The notes: generated by a model from the letters alone, not told the origin. A DNA stretch of 27,901 nucleotides from Burkholderiaceae bacterium (GCA_017999135.1 JAGOBT010000003.1:1-27901), one strand, 5' to 3'. Shown: positions 14,233 to 23,521, numbered from the stretch's first letter. Numbers and translations are program-made.

Positions 14233-15198
14233 ATGGCTGGTGACGCGAAGAAGCTGCAGCCGATCATCGTCAAGAAGATCAAGAAGGGCGGCCATGCGGC
14301 GCATGGCGGGGCCTGGAAGATCGCCTATGCCGACTTCGTGACCGCGATGATGGCCTTCTTCCTGCTGATGTGGCTGCTCGGCAGCACCACCGAGGGCGAC
14401 AAGAAGGGCATTGCCGACTACTTCCAGAGCCCGCTGAAGGTGGCCCTGCTCAACGGTGGCTCGGGGTCGGGCGATTCGTCGTCGGTGATCAAGGGCGGCG
14501 GGCAGGATCTCACCCGCTCGGGCGGCCAGGTCAAGCGCGGGGATGTCGAGGCACAGCGCAGCACCATCAACCTGCAGGCGCTGCGCCATGAGCAGCGCGT
14601 GGCCGAGGCCACCAAGCTGCAGGAACTGAGCGAGCAGGTGGAGAGCGAGCTCAAGAACAACCCCAAGCTGGCGCAGTTCGCCTCGCAGATCAAGCTCGAC
14701 CTCACCCGTGACGGGCTGCGCATCCAGATCGTCGACGAACTCAGCCGGCCCATGTTCGACAGCGGCAGCGCGGTGGTCAAACCCTACATGCGCGAACTGC
14801 TGCGCGCCATCGGCAGCGTGCTGCTGGAGGTGCCCAACCGGCTGACGCTGGAAGGCCACACCGATGCCCAGCCCTTCGGCGACGGCTCGGGCTACAGCAA
14901 CTGGGAGCTGTCGGCCGACCGGGCCAATGCCTCGCGGCGCGAGCTGGTGGCCGGCGGCCTGACCGAGGAGCGGGTGCTGCGGGTGCAGGGCCTGGCCAGC
15001 AGCCAGCCGTTCAACCGCGACGACCCGGTGGACCCGCAGAACCGCCGCATCAGCATCATCGTGATGAACCGCGACGCCGAAGACCGCTTCTACCGCCCCA
15101 CCGCCGACCGGGTGGAGCCGCAGCAGCCCGAAACCGACCCCAGCATCCGGCCGCAGAAGCCCACGTTGGTGTCAAGTCCGTCGCAGACTGGCCGATAA
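14233..15198 (+). CDS. motB: Flagellar motor stator protein MotB
   Basis: A 321-residue protein with a short basic cytoplasmic tail, one membrane helix and a periplasmic OmpA-like domain. The proton-carrying Asp is D34 in '[20 protein letters not shown]', followed by a plug/linker region. The peptidoglycan-binding domain (about 195-285) contains '[13 protein letters not shown]' and '[17 protein letters not shown]'. MotB anchors the stator to the cell wall. The ATG at 14233 has GGAG 6 nt upstream. The last nine codons, including the TAA stop, form the cheY promoter, so the extreme C-terminus (SSPSQTGR) is constrained by that overlap. This is visible in the sequence; whether the tail matters to the protein is unknown. 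Confidence 0.96.
   Translation: MAGDAKKLQPIIVKKIKKGGHAAHGGAWKIAYADFVTAMMAFFLLMWLLGSTTEGDKKGIADYFQSPLKVALLNGGSGSGDSSSVIKGGGQDLTRSGGQVKRGDVEAQRSTINLQALRHEQRVAEATKLQELSEQVESELKNNPKLAQFASQIKLDLTRDGLRIQIVDELSRPMFDSGSAVVKPYMRELLRAIGSVLLEVPNRLTLEGHTDAQPFGDGSGYSNWELSADRANASRRELVAGGLTEERVLRVQGLASSQPFNRDDPVDPQNRRISIIVMNRDAEDRFYRPTADRVEPQQPETDPSIRPQKPTLVSSPSQTGR
15172..15198 (+). promoter_or_regulatory. Sigma-28 (FliA) promoter of cheY-cheZ, inside the end of motB
   Basis: -35 TCAAGTCC (TCAA at 15172-15175), 15-bp spacer, -10 GCCGATAA (15191-15198), fully matching the consensus -10. The closing TAA is the motB stop codon. The predicted leader is about 58 nt. Confidence 0.9.
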
Positions 15199-15262
15199 CC
15201 CGCCATCGGCCGGCCCGACACCACCCCTCCCACACCTCCCCAGCCCCAGCCCGAGGACAGAC

Positions 15263-15661
15263 ATGAGCAATCCCTCCGACCTCAAGTTCCTGGTCGTCGA
15301 CGACTTCTCCACCATGCGCCGCATCGTGCGCGGCCTGCTCAAGGAAATGGGCTGCAACAACGTGGAAGAGGCCGAAGACGGTGCCATCGCCCTGCAGATG
15401 CTGAAGACCAACCGCTACGACTTCGTCGTCAGCGACATCAACATGCCCAACATGAACGGCTTCGACCTGCTCAAGGCCGTGAAGGCCGAAGAGACCCTCA
15501 AGCACATCCCGGTGCTGATGGTGACGGCCGAGGCGCGCAAGGAAGACATCCTGCTGGCCGCGCAGAGCGGTGCCGCCGGCTATGTGGTCAAGCCCTTCAC
15601 CAAGGCCACCTTGGAAGAGAAGGTCACGAAGATCATGCAGAAGCTGGCGGCCACGGCCTGA
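15263..15661 (+). CDS. cheY: Chemotaxis response regulator CheY
   Basis: A 132-residue single receiver domain, the classical CheY. The acidic pocket is D13/D14 ([11 protein letters not shown]), the phospho-acceptor is D58 ([11 protein letters not shown]), and T88/K110-equivalents are in 'VLMVTAEA' and 'YVVKPFTK'. Phospho-CheY binds FliM in the switch and changes motor rotation. The ATG at 15263 follows GAGGA. It is cotranscribed with cheZ (24-bp gap). The kinase CheA and adaptor CheW are not in the window. Confidence 0.97.
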   Translation: MSNPSDLKFLVVDDFSTMRRIVRGLLKEMGCNNVEEAEDGAIALQMLKTNRYDFVVSDINMPNMNGFDLLKAVKAEETLKHIPVLMVTAEARKEDILLAAQSGAAGYVVKPFTKATLEEKVTKIMQKLAATA

Positions 15662-15685
15662 CGGCCCCACCCCGAGGAGCACGCC

Positions 15686-16318
15686 ATGAAAATGGAAGAC
15701 ATCGCCGCCCTGGTGCCTGAGCAAGGCGTGGTGGCCTCGCCCGAGGTGTTCCAGCAGATCGGTGCCATCACCCGCATGCTGCACGACACCATGCAGCAGC
15801 TGGGCGTGATGCCCAAGCTGCAAATGGCTGCCGACGGCATTCCCGATGCCCGCAGCCGGCTGAGCTACATCGCCAGCAAGACCGCCGCCGCGGCCGAGAA
15901 GGTGCTGAACTCGGTCGACCAGGCCAAGGCCGAGCATGCCGCCATCGCCGCGCAGACCCGCAGCCTGGCCGCCGCCCTGCAGGCCGACCCGGTGAAGGCC
16001 GTGGCATCGGGCGCGGTGTTCAACTTCGTCAATGACGTCGAGGCCCGCACCAAGCTGATCGACAGCCACCTCACCGACATCATGATGGCGCAGGACTTCC
16101 ATGACCTGACCGGCCAGGTGGTGGCCAAGGTGGTGGGCCTGGCCAACGAGCTGGAAGACAGCCTGGTGAAGCTGCTGGTGCAGGTGGTGCCGCCCGAGCA
16201 GCGCGAGAAGGTCGACGCCAGCGTGCTGCACGGCCCGGTGGTCAACCCCGAAGGCCGCACCGACGTGGTGACCAACCAGGGCGAGGTGGACGACCTGCTG
16301 GCCAGCCTGGGGTTCTAG
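15686..16318 (+). CDS. cheZ: CheY-P phosphatase CheZ
   Basis: A 210-residue, long helical protein. The catalytic motif DLTGQ is intact (D140 and Q144, in '[16 protein letters not shown]'). The last residues [11 protein letters not shown] form the C-terminal peptide that binds CheY, as in enterobacterial CheZ. CheZ speeds dephosphorylation of CheY-P and ends the tumble signal. GAGGAG precedes the ATG at 15686. A short hairpin with eight T's ends the cheYZ unit. Confidence 0.97.
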   Translation: MKMEDIAALVPEQGVVASPEVFQQIGAITRMLHDTMQQLGVMPKLQMAADGIPDARSRLSYIASKTAAAAEKVLNSVDQAKAEHAAIAAQTRSLAAALQADPVKAVASGAVFNFVNDVEARTKLIDSHLTDIMMAQDFHDLTGQVVAKVVGLANELEDSLVKLLVQVVPPEQREKVDASVLHGPVVNPEGRTDVVTNQGEVDDLLASLGF

Positions 16319-16344
16319 CTGGCGGGCGACACGACCTGTCACAC

Positions 16345-16369
16345 GCGGCTACATGGCCGCATTTTTTTT
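16345..16369 (+). terminator. Intrinsic terminator after cheZ
   Basis: GCGGCT (16345-16350) pairs with GGCCGC (16355-16360, one G-U pair) over a 4-nt loop, followed by A and eight T's (16362-16369). It lies only 17 bp before the next start codon, so that gene needs read-through or a promoter I cannot see. Confidence 0.85.
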
Positions 16370-16385
16370 GGCAAGGACAAAGAAC

Positions 16386-17936
16386 ATGCAGTTCAGATCG
16401 GTCACGCTTGCAGCCCGCCTGGGGTTGAGTTTTGCCGCACTGGTGCTGTTGTCGCTGATCGCCAGCGGCCTGGGTCTCTACAAGATGGGCCAGATCCATG
16501 CCGCGCTGGACGATGTGGTGCTGGACAACAACCACAAGCTGGCACTGGTGCAACGCATGTCCGAATCGGTGCACGTGGTGGCCCGGGTGAGCCGCAGCCT
16601 GGCGCTGATGTCCGACCCGGACGCCATGGCGGTCGAGCGCAAGAAGATCGACGCCGCGCGCGCACGCTATGACGAGGCCGAGGCGCTGCTGGCCAGGCTG
16701 CCGGCCAGCCCCGAAGGGCAGGCCAAGCGCGACGCCATCAAGGCCGCGAGCCTGGTCGCCCGCAGCTTCAATGACCAGGCGATCAAGGCCGGCGTCGACG
16801 GCGACTTCGCCCTGTCCACCACGCTGGTGCTGAAGAAGGCCGGCCCGGCCACCGAAGTCTGGCAGACGGCGCTGGATGCCAACATCGAATTCCAGGAAGC
16901 GCAGAACAAGCGGGAGTTCGACAATGCCCAGGCCGACTATGCCGCCGCGCGCAACCTGCTCATCGGCTTTGGCGTGCTGTCGGTGCTGCTGGCCAGCGCC
17001 CTGGCCACGATGGTGGTGCGTGGCCTGGTGCGCGAACTGGGCGCTGAGCCGGACGAGGTCAAGCGCGTGGCAGCGGCCATTGCGGCCGGCGACCTGTCGG
17101 TGGCCGTGGCGGTGCGCAGCGGCGACCACAGCAGCGTGATGGCGGCGATGCGCAGCATGCGTGAAAGCCTGGCCACCGTGGTCAGCGAAGTGCGCCGTGG
17201 CAGTGACAGCATCGCCACCGGCTCGTCGCAGATCGCCACCGGCAACGCCGACCTGAGCCAGCGCACCGAAGAGCAGGCCAGCAACCTGCAGCAGACTGCA
17301 GCCTCGATGGAAGAGCTGACCAGCACGGTCAAGAACAATGCCGAGACGGCCAGCCAGGCGAACCAGCTGGCGCATGGTGCGTCGGAGGCTGCGGCCCGGG
17401 GCGGTGACGTGGTGGGCCAGGTGGTGGCCACCATGCAGGACATCGCCGCGTCGTCCCGCAAGATCGCCGACATCATCGGCGTGATCGATGGCATCGCCTT
17501 CCAGACCAACATCCTGGCGCTGAATGCGGCGGTGGAAGCTGCCCGTGCGGGTGAGCAGGGCCGCGGCTTCGCGGTGGTGGCCAGCGAGGTGCGCAGCCTG
17601 GCCCAGCGGTCGGCCCAGGCCGCCCGGGAGATCAAGGGCCTGATCAGCAGCAGCGGCGAGAAGGTGGAACTGGGCGCACGCCAGGCCCACGACGCCGGCA
17701 GCTCGATGGCCGAGATCGTGCGCCAGGTGCAGCAGGTCAGCCAGTTGATCGGCGAGATCTCCCAGGCCACGGCCGAGCAGTCGCGCGGCATCGGTCAGGT
17801 CGGTGACGCCGTGGGCCAGCTCGACCAGGTGACACAGCAGAACGCGGCCCTGGTGGAAGAGAGCGCCGCCGCCGCCGAGAGCCTGCGTCAGCAGGCAGGC
17901 CGTCTGATCGAGGTGGTGGGCGGCTTCAAGGTCTGA
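16386..17936 (+). CDS. Methyl-accepting chemotaxis protein (transmembrane chemoreceptor)
   Basis: A 516-residue chemoreceptor. TM1 is about 11-31 and TM2 about 190-214; between them is a helical four-helix-bundle-type ligand domain (about 35-185). A HAMP segment (about 215-265) leads into the long signalling coiled coil. The conserved tip is '[20 protein letters not shown]' and '[20 protein letters not shown]'. There is no NWETF-like pentapeptide for CheR/CheB at the C-terminus, which ends 'VVGGFKV'. The ATG at 16386 follows AAGGA at 8 nt; the frame opens at 16353, but that start lies inside the terminator hairpin. The ligand is unknown. It would feed a CheA kinase that controls the cheY just upstream. 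Confidence 0.95.
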   Translation: MQFRSVTLAARLGLSFAALVLLSLIASGLGLYKMGQIHAALDDVVLDNNHKLALVQRMSESVHVVARVSRSLALMSDPDAMAVERKKIDAARARYDEAEALLARLPASPEGQAKRDAIKAASLVARSFNDQAIKAGVDGDFALSTTLVLKKAGPATEVWQTALDANIEFQEAQNKREFDNAQADYAAARNLLIGFGVLSVLLASALATMVVRGLVRELGAEPDEVKRVAAAIAAGDLSVAVAVRSGDHSSVMAAMRSMRESLATVVSEVRRGSDSIATGSSQIATGNADLSQRTEEQASNLQQTAASMEELTSTVKNNAETASQANQLAHGASEAAARGGDVVGQVVATMQDIAASSRKIADIIGVIDGIAFQTNILALNAAVEAARAGEQGRGFAVVASEVRSLAQRSAQAAREIKGLISSSGEKVELGARQAHDAGSSMAEIVRQVQQVSQLIGEISQATAEQSRGIGQVGDAVGQLDQVTQQNAALVEESAAAAESLRQQAGRLIEVVGGFKV

Positions 17937-17960
17937 CCGGCGCCGGCGGGCGCCGCTGCA

Positions 17961-17987
17961 CACAGGCTGGGCCATGCCCGGCCTGTG
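17961..17987 (+). terminator. Hairpin after the chemoreceptor gene
   Basis: CACAGGC (17961-17967) pairs with GCCTGTG (17981-17987), with an inner GGGC/GCCC pairing and a three-base loop. Only a weak T-stretch (ACGTTTG) follows. Confidence 0.5.
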
Positions 17988-18093
17988 ACGTTTGCGGGCC
18001 TGATAAGCCGTGCCGCAGCCTGCCTTTTCGGGGTGATCGCCCGGGGCTTGCGCTCCTAGGATGAAGGCCATCTGTGCCGTGCCTGGAGCCCGC

Positions 18094-19884
18094 ATGCCTG
18101 ACGCTGTCCTGAATGTTTCCGCACCGCCGCTGTCGCTGGCCGAACTGGTCAATGAGGCGCAGCGCCTGCAATCGGCGGGCCGCACCGACGCGGCGGTGGC
18201 GCTGTACCAGCAGTGGCTGCAGGACAGCCCGCAGCCGCTGCGCCACGTGGCCCAGTTCAACCTGGGCACCTTGCTGGGCAGCCTGCAGCGCACCGGCGAG
18301 GCCGAGGCCGCCTACCGGGCGGCGGTGGCGCTGCAGCCCGACTTCCCGCATGCCCGGCTGAACCTGGGCCACCTGCTCGAACGTTCAGGCCAGCACGATG
18401 CCGCGCTTGACGAATGGCGTGCGGTGATTGCCGCCGCGCCCGCAGCCGACCTGCAGGTGCATGCCTGGAACAACATCGGCCGGCTGCTCGAGCAGATGCG
18501 CCACTACCCCGAGGCCGAGGCCGCGCTCAAGCAGAGCCTGCTGCTGGAGCCGGCGCAGCCGAGCGTGATCCAGCACTATGTGCACCTGCGCCAGAAGCAG
18601 TGCGCCTGGCCGGTGTACCAGCCAGTGGGCGAGGTGGGCGTCAACCGCCTGCTGCAGGGCACGTCGCTGCTGGCGATGATGGGGCTGTCCGACGACCCGG
18701 CGCTGCAATTGCTGTCGGCGGTGCGCTTCGCCGCCGAGCGCGTGCCCAAGGCAGCGCCGGTGCCATTGCACAAGACCATGCCGCCGCGCACCGGCAAGAT
18801 CCGCATCGGCTACCTGTCGGGCGACCTGCACATGCATGCCGTGGGCCTGCTGACGCCCGAGCTGTTCGAGCTGCACGACCGCAGCCGCTTCGAGGTGTGG
18901 GCCTTCTGCTGGACGCCCGAGAGCGACCAGCCGCAGCGCCGGCGCATCGTGCAGGCCATGGACCACCTGGTGCGCCTGGGCGGGGTGGACGACACCACCG
19001 CGGCCAAGCTCATCGCCCAGGCCGGTATCGACGTGCTGGTCGATCTGCAGGGCCTGACCAACGGTGCGCGGCCGGCCATCCTGGGCCACCGCGCCGCGCC
19101 GGTCCAGGTCAGCTACCTCGGCCTGCCCGGCACGTCGGGCCTGCCTGGGGTGGACTGGATCCTGTGCGATCCGTATGTGCTGCCGCCCGAGCTGGAGCCC
19201 TACTGCACCGAGCGGCCGCTGCATGTGCCCCATTGCTACCAGGTCAGCGACCGGCAGCGCGCCGTGGCGCCGCGCCCGCAGCGCAGCACCTACGGCCTGC
19301 CCGACGATGCCATCGTCTACTGCTCGTTCAACAACAACCACAAGTTCACGCCCGAGGTCTTCGGCGCCTGGATGCGCATCCTGCAGCAGGTGCCCGGCAG
19401 CGTGCTGTGGCTGCTGGCCGACAACGACACCGCGCGCGAGAACATGCTGCGCCAGGCCGACGCCCATGGTCTGGCGCGCGAGCGGCTGATCTTTGCGCCG
19501 CGGGTGGCGCCGCCCGAGTACCTGGCCCGCTTCCAGTGCGCCGACCTGGTGCTCGACACCTTTCCGTACAACGCCGGCACCACCGCCAGCGACGCGCTGT
19601 GGATGGGCACGCCCATCGTCACGCTGAGCGGGCGCAGCTACATCTCGCGCATGGCCGGCAGCCTGCTCACGGCAGTGGGCCTGCCCGAGCTGGCCGCCAC
19701 CACGCTGGCCGATTACGAGAAGCTGGCCGTGCTGCTGGGCCGCCAGCCGGCGCGCATCGCCTCGTACAAGCGCTACCTGGCCGAACATGGCCGCACGTCG
19801 CCGCTGTTCGACATTCCGCAGCTGGTGCGCGACATCGAATCGCAGTTCGAGCGCCTGGCGCTGCAGCACCGCGCCGCTGACTGA
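18094..19884 (+). CDS. TPR-domain OGT/SPINDLY-type glycosyltransferase (GT41)
   Basis: A 596-residue cytoplasmic protein. Residues about 14-165 hold four TPR-like repeats ('AEAAYRAAVALQPDFPHARL' is typical). Residues about 230-590 are a bacterial O-GlcNAc-transferase-type (GT41) catalytic region. Key positions of the family are recognisable: the base-like His at H248 in GDLHMHAVG, the nucleotide-contacting lysine at K417 in 'NNNHKFTPEVF', and 'LDTFPYNAGTTASDALWMGT' with D500. Such enzymes transfer a sugar from a UDP- or GDP-donor to Ser/Thr of proteins; bacterial relatives often modify flagellin or secreted adhesins. The ATG at 18094 is 7 nt after GGAG; an earlier in-frame ATG at 18061 lacks a proper site. 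Gap to the following ABC exporter gene is 47 bp. Donor and protein target cannot be read from sequence. Confidence 0.9.
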   Translation: MPDAVLNVSAPPLSLAELVNEAQRLQSAGRTDAAVALYQQWLQDSPQPLRHVAQFNLGTLLGSLQRTGEAEAAYRAAVALQPDFPHARLNLGHLLERSGQHDAALDEWRAVIAAAPAADLQVHAWNNIGRLLEQMRHYPEAEAALKQSLLLEPAQPSVIQHYVHLRQKQCAWPVYQPVGEVGVNRLLQGTSLLAMMGLSDDPALQLLSAVRFAAERVPKAAPVPLHKTMPPRTGKIRIGYLSGDLHMHAVGLLTPELFELHDRSRFEVWAFCWTPESDQPQRRRIVQAMDHLVRLGGVDDTTAAKLIAQAGIDVLVDLQGLTNGARPAILGHRAAPVQVSYLGLPGTSGLPGVDWILCDPYVLPPELEPYCTERPLHVPHCYQVSDRQRAVAPRPQRSTYGLPDDAIVYCSFNNNHKFTPEVFGAWMRILQQVPGSVLWLLADNDTARENMLRQADAHGLARERLIFAPRVAPPEYLARFQCADLVLDTFPYNAGTTASDALWMGTPIVTLSGRSYISRMAGSLLTAVGLPELAATTLADYEKLAVLLGRQPARIASYKRYLAEHGRTSPLFDIPQLVRDIESQFERLALQHRAAD

Positions 19885-19931
19885 CGGCCAGCCTGCCGAC
19901 TGCCTGGCCTGCCATCGCGCACCTGCCTTCC

Positions 19932-22247
19932 GTGTCCGCCCGCGACGACCCCCACCTGGCGCCCCAGGACGCCCCGGCACCCGAGCTGCCGCCCGGGCTG
20001 GAGCAGGACGCCCTGGCGCAGGCGGTGGTGTGGCTGACGCGCTACCACGGGCATGCGCGCTCGATCGCGTCGTTGCTGGAGGGGCAGCATGTCGAGGGCC
20101 AGCTCGGCCCCGACCAGGCGGTGCGCGCGCTGCGCGAGGCGCAATGGAATGCCGCCCTGGTGCAGCGGCCGATCGGCGAATTCAGTGATCTGCTGCTGCC
20201 GGTGGTGCTGCTGCTGAAGACCGGCGACGCCGTGATCCTGCTGGCGCGCCGGGCCCAGGCCAGCGGCCCGCCGCTGTGCACCGTGCTGCTGCCCGGCCAG
20301 GCCGACGACCTGAACCCCGACGGCACGCAGGAGCTCACCGCCACCGAGCCCGAGCTGGCGGCTGAATACGCGGGCGTGGCGCTGGTGGCCACGCCACGCC
20401 AGGCGCAGTCTGCGCGCACCGGCGCTGCCAGTGCCGACGCCGCCGCCGCGCTGCGCGACCCCGGCAGCCACTGGCTGTGGGGCACGGTGCGTCGCTTCAT
20501 CCCGTACTACCGCTCGGCCCTGCTGGCGGCCTTGCTCAGCAACAGCCTGATGCTGGTGACCGGCCTGGTCACCTCGGTCATCTATGACAAGGTGATCCCG
20601 CACAAGGCCTTCGTCACGCTGTGGGCGCTGGCGATTGCCGGCGGCCTGGCGCTGGTGTTCGACCTGGCGGCGCGGCAGCTGCGCGCCTACCTGATCGACC
20701 TGGCCGGCAAGAAGACCGACCTGCTGGTGGGCACGCGGCTGTTCCGCCAGAGCCTGGGGGTGCGCATGGAGCACCGGCCCGAATCGGCCGGCGCCTACAG
20801 CCACATCGTGGGCCAGATCGAGCTGGTGCGCGAGTTCTTCTCGTCGGCCACCCTGTCGGCCATCAGCGACCTGCCGTTCATCTTCATCTTCATCGCCATG
20901 ACCTTCATCGTGGCCGGGCCACTGGGGTTCGTGCTGGTGGTGGGCGTGCCGCTGATCATGCTGGTGGCCTGGCTGATCCAGGGCGCGATGCGGCGGGCCA
21001 CGTCGGCCAACATGCAGCAGCAGGCCGACCTGCATGGCCTGCTGGTGGAGGCGGTGGAAGGGCTGGAGGACATCAAGGCGACCGGCGCGCAGGGCCGCTT
21101 CCTGCACCACTACGAGCAATCGGCCGCAGCCGCGGTGCAGAGCCAGATCCGGTCCCGGCGCCTCAGCAGCCTGACGATGAACATGTCGATGCTCAGCCAG
21201 CAGGCCATCACCCTGGTGATGCTGGTGTGGGGCGTGTACCTGATCGATGCCCGGGTGATCACCGGCGGCGCGCTGATGGGCGGGGTGATGTTCGCGATGC
21301 GGGCGGTGGCGCCGCTGTCTTCGATCGTGATGCTGGCCACGCGCTGGCAGGGCGCCCGCGCGGCCATGCTGGCGCTGGACCGGGTGATGGCGCAACCGGT
21401 GGAGCGCGAGCCCGGGCGCGACTACATCCCGGTGCGCGGTATCAGCGGGCGCATTGCGCTCAACGACGTCAGCTTCGCCTACCCGGCCAAGGACGGTCAG
21501 GAGGCGCCCAAGGTGCTCAAGGGCGTGACGCTGCGCTTCGAGCCGGGAGAGCGCGTGGCCATCCTGGGGCGCATCGGCAGCGGCAAGAGCACCATCCTGC
21601 GCATCATCGGCGGCCTGTACCGGCCTGGCGACGGCATGGTGGACGTGGACGGTCTCGACCTGCGCCAGCTCGACCCCGGTGACTTCCGGCTGAGCGTGGG
21701 CTATGTGCCGCAGGACTCGCGCCTGTTCAGTGGCACGCTGCGCGACAACGTGCTGCTGGGCCGGCCGGGCGCAGACGCCGCACGCCTGGCTGCCGTGGCC
21801 AAGCTCACCGGCCTGGCCCGCGTGGCCGAAGGCCACCCGCTGGGCTGGGACCTGCCGGTGGGCGAATCGGGCTCGCTGCTGTCGGGCGGCCAGCGCCAGC
21901 TGGTCGCGCTGACGCGCAGCCTGATCACGGAGCCGAAGATCCTGCTGATGGACGAGCCCACCAGCTCGATGGACGCGCAGAGCGAGTTGGCCTTCCTGCG
22001 CCAATTGCATGAATCGGCGCGCGGCTGCACGCTGATCATGGTGACGCACCGCCCAGCGGTGCTGGAACTGGTGCAGCGCATCATCGTCATCGACGCCGGC
22101 AAGGTGGTGATGGACGGCCCCAAGGCCCAGGTGCTGGCCGCGCTGTCCGGCGCACGGCCGATGCCGCAGCAGGGCGCGCCGGCGGCGCCCACGAACGTGC
22201 ACCGCCATCCCAGCACCCAGCCGGCCGACTCCAAGGCCGCTGTATGA
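19932..22247 (+). CDS. Type I secretion ABC exporter (LapB/LssB-like permease-ATPase)
   Basis: A 771-residue exporter with three parts. Residues about 25-155 form a C39 peptidase-like domain without the catalytic Cys, so it should recognise rather than cut substrate. Residues about 175-465 are the membrane domain, with hydrophobic blocks near 192-215, 228-248, 312-350 and 423-460. Residues about 485-740 are the ATPase: Walker A GRIGSGKST (546-554, K552), signature LSGGQ (650-654), Walker B LLMDEP (D674, E675) and the H-loop histidine H706. This fits exporters of large RTX adhesins. The start is a GTG at 19932 with no good ribosome site; no early Met offers an alternative. The HlyD-type adaptor gene follows after 9 bp. 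Confidence 0.93.
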   Translation: MSARDDPHLAPQDAPAPELPPGLEQDALAQAVVWLTRYHGHARSIASLLEGQHVEGQLGPDQAVRALREAQWNAALVQRPIGEFSDLLLPVVLLLKTGDAVILLARRAQASGPPLCTVLLPGQADDLNPDGTQELTATEPELAAEYAGVALVATPRQAQSARTGAASADAAAALRDPGSHWLWGTVRRFIPYYRSALLAALLSNSLMLVTGLVTSVIYDKVIPHKAFVTLWALAIAGGLALVFDLAARQLRAYLIDLAGKKTDLLVGTRLFRQSLGVRMEHRPESAGAYSHIVGQIELVREFFSSATLSAISDLPFIFIFIAMTFIVAGPLGFVLVVGVPLIMLVAWLIQGAMRRATSANMQQQADLHGLLVEAVEGLEDIKATGAQGRFLHHYEQSAAAAVQSQIRSRRLSSLTMNMSMLSQQAITLVMLVWGVYLIDARVITGGALMGGVMFAMRAVAPLSSIVMLATRWQGARAAMLALDRVMAQPVEREPGRDYIPVRGISGRIALNDVSFAYPAKDGQEAPKVLKGVTLRFEPGERVAILGRIGSGKSTILRIIGGLYRPGDGMVDVDGLDLRQLDPGDFRLSVGYVPQDSRLFSGTLRDNVLLGRPGADAARLAAVAKLTGLARVAEGHPLGWDLPVGESGSLLSGGQRQLVALTRSLITEPKILLMDEPTSSMDAQSELAFLRQLHESARGCTLIMVTHRPAVLELVQRIIVIDAGKVVMDGPKAQVLAALSGARPMPQQGAPAAPTNVHRHPSTQPADSKAAV

Positions 22248-22256
22248 CGCTCCGAC

Positions 22257-23474
22257 ATGGCTGACCCGCGGCCGCTGCGCGGCGACGACATCGCCTTCCT
22301 GAGCCCGCTGCAGCAGGCCCAGCAGCATGAGCCTGCGCACGCGGCCACCTGGGCGGTGTACCTGATGCTGGCCGCCCTGGTGGTGGCGTTGGTGTGGGCG
22401 GCGCTGGCCCAGGTGGACATGGTGACCCGGGCCGAGAGCCGGGTGATCCCGGTTGGTCGCGAGCAGGTCATCGCCAGCCTGGAAGGCGGCATCCTGCGCG
22501 AGCTGAAGGTGCGCGAAGGCGAGGCTGTGAGCGCCGGCCAGGCGCTGGCGCTGCTGGACCCGACCCGGGTGGAGGCACAGCAGAACGAAGGGCGCCTGAA
22601 GCGCCTGGCCCTGCTGGCCACGGTGGCACGGCTGCAGGCCGAGGCGTCGGGCAAGCCGCTGGTCTTTCCCAAGGAGCTGGACGAGGTGCCCCAGGTGGTG
22701 CAGGGCGAGAAGGCGTCGTTCGAGGCGCGCCGCCGGGCGCTGAACGAGGCGGTGGGCAGCAACCAGCGCAACCAGGCCCTGCTGGAGCGCGAGGTGGCGC
22801 TTGCGCAGTCGATGTCGGCCAAGGGCCTGATGAGCGAGGTGGAGGTGATGCGCCTGCGCCGCCAGGTCAACGATCTGGCGTTGGTGACCCAGGAGCGGGT
22901 GAACCGCTTCCGCCAGGACGCCAGTGCCGAGCTGGTGAAGACGCAGACCGACCTGACCATGCTGGGCGAGCAGCAGGTGGTGCGCGACGACATGCTCAAG
23001 CGCACCACGCTCACCTCACCGGTGCGCGGCCTGGTCAAGAACATCCGCATGAATACCCTGGGCGGCGTGGTCAGCGCCGGCGCGCCGGTGATGGAGATCG
23101 TGCCGGTGGACGACCAGGTGCTGGTCGAGCTGCGCATCAAGCCGGCCGACATCGGCTGGGTGCGGGTGGGCCACCCGGTCGAGATCAAGCTGTCGGCCTA
23201 TGACTTCAGCGTCTATGGCAGCCTGCATGGCACGGTGGATACGCTCAGCCCCGACGCGATGGGCGAAGGCACCAACCCTGCCACCGGGGCCGAAGCCAGC
23301 TGGTACCGTGCCCTGGTGCGTGCCGACGCCACCCAGCTGCAGGCCGCCGGCAAGCCACTGACGGTGCTGCCCGGCATGGTGGGCACGGCCGAGATCCGCA
23401 CCGGCCGGCGCAGTGTGCTGAGCTTCATCCTGCGGCCGATGATGAAGGCCACCGAGGCGTTCACCGAGCGCTGA
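22257..23474 (+). CDS. HlyD-family periplasmic adaptor of type I secretion
   Basis: A 405-residue membrane fusion protein: a cytoplasmic N-terminus, one membrane helix (about 31-50, 'YLMLAALVVALVWAALAQVD'), a lipoyl half-motif 'ASLEGGILRELKVREGEAV', a long periplasmic alpha-hairpin (about 105-245), the second half-motif 'LTSPVRGLVKNIRMNTLGGV' and a beta-barrel domain with 'GYPVEIK'-like 'GHPVEIKLSAYDFSVYG'. It links the ABC exporter to the TolC-type channel. The start ATG at 22257 is 9 bp after the exporter stop, so the two are translated from one message. Confidence 0.94.
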   Translation: MADPRPLRGDDIAFLSPLQQAQQHEPAHAATWAVYLMLAALVVALVWAALAQVDMVTRAESRVIPVGREQVIASLEGGILRELKVREGEAVSAGQALALLDPTRVEAQQNEGRLKRLALLATVARLQAEASGKPLVFPKELDEVPQVVQGEKASFEARRRALNEAVGSNQRNQALLEREVALAQSMSAKGLMSEVEVMRLRRQVNDLALVTQERVNRFRQDASAELVKTQTDLTMLGEQQVVRDDMLKRTTLTSPVRGLVKNIRMNTLGGVVSAGAPVMEIVPVDDQVLVELRIKPADIGWVRVGHPVEIKLSAYDFSVYGSLHGTVDTLSPDAMGEGTNPATGAEASWYRALVRADATQLQAAGKPLTVLPGMVGTAEIRTGRRSVLSFILRPMMKATEAFTER

Positions 23475-23521
23475 GCTCGCGCGTGGGTCGCCGGCAGGCG
23501 ATCCATGGCCTGCGAAGGCTC

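Noticed and set aside
16243..16270. TCAA..ACCGACG inside cheZ as a FliA promoter for the chemoreceptor
   Set aside because: Spacing is 13 bp and the -10 match is poor, unlike the six good sites.
18061..18093. Earlier ATG for the GT41 gene
   Set aside because: The AGG before it is too close to serve as a ribosome site, whereas the ATG at 18094 has GGAG at 7 nt and starts just before the TPR region.
16242..18293. 683-codon open frame on the minus strand opposite the chemoreceptor
   Set aside because: Same reasoning: it mirrors a confident plus-strand gene and has no recognisable domain.
19773..22340. 855-codon open frame on the minus strand opposite the ABC exporter
   Set aside because: Composition (His/Gln/Arg/Ala-rich) and its exact overlap with a well-supported exporter identify it as a codon-position shadow.
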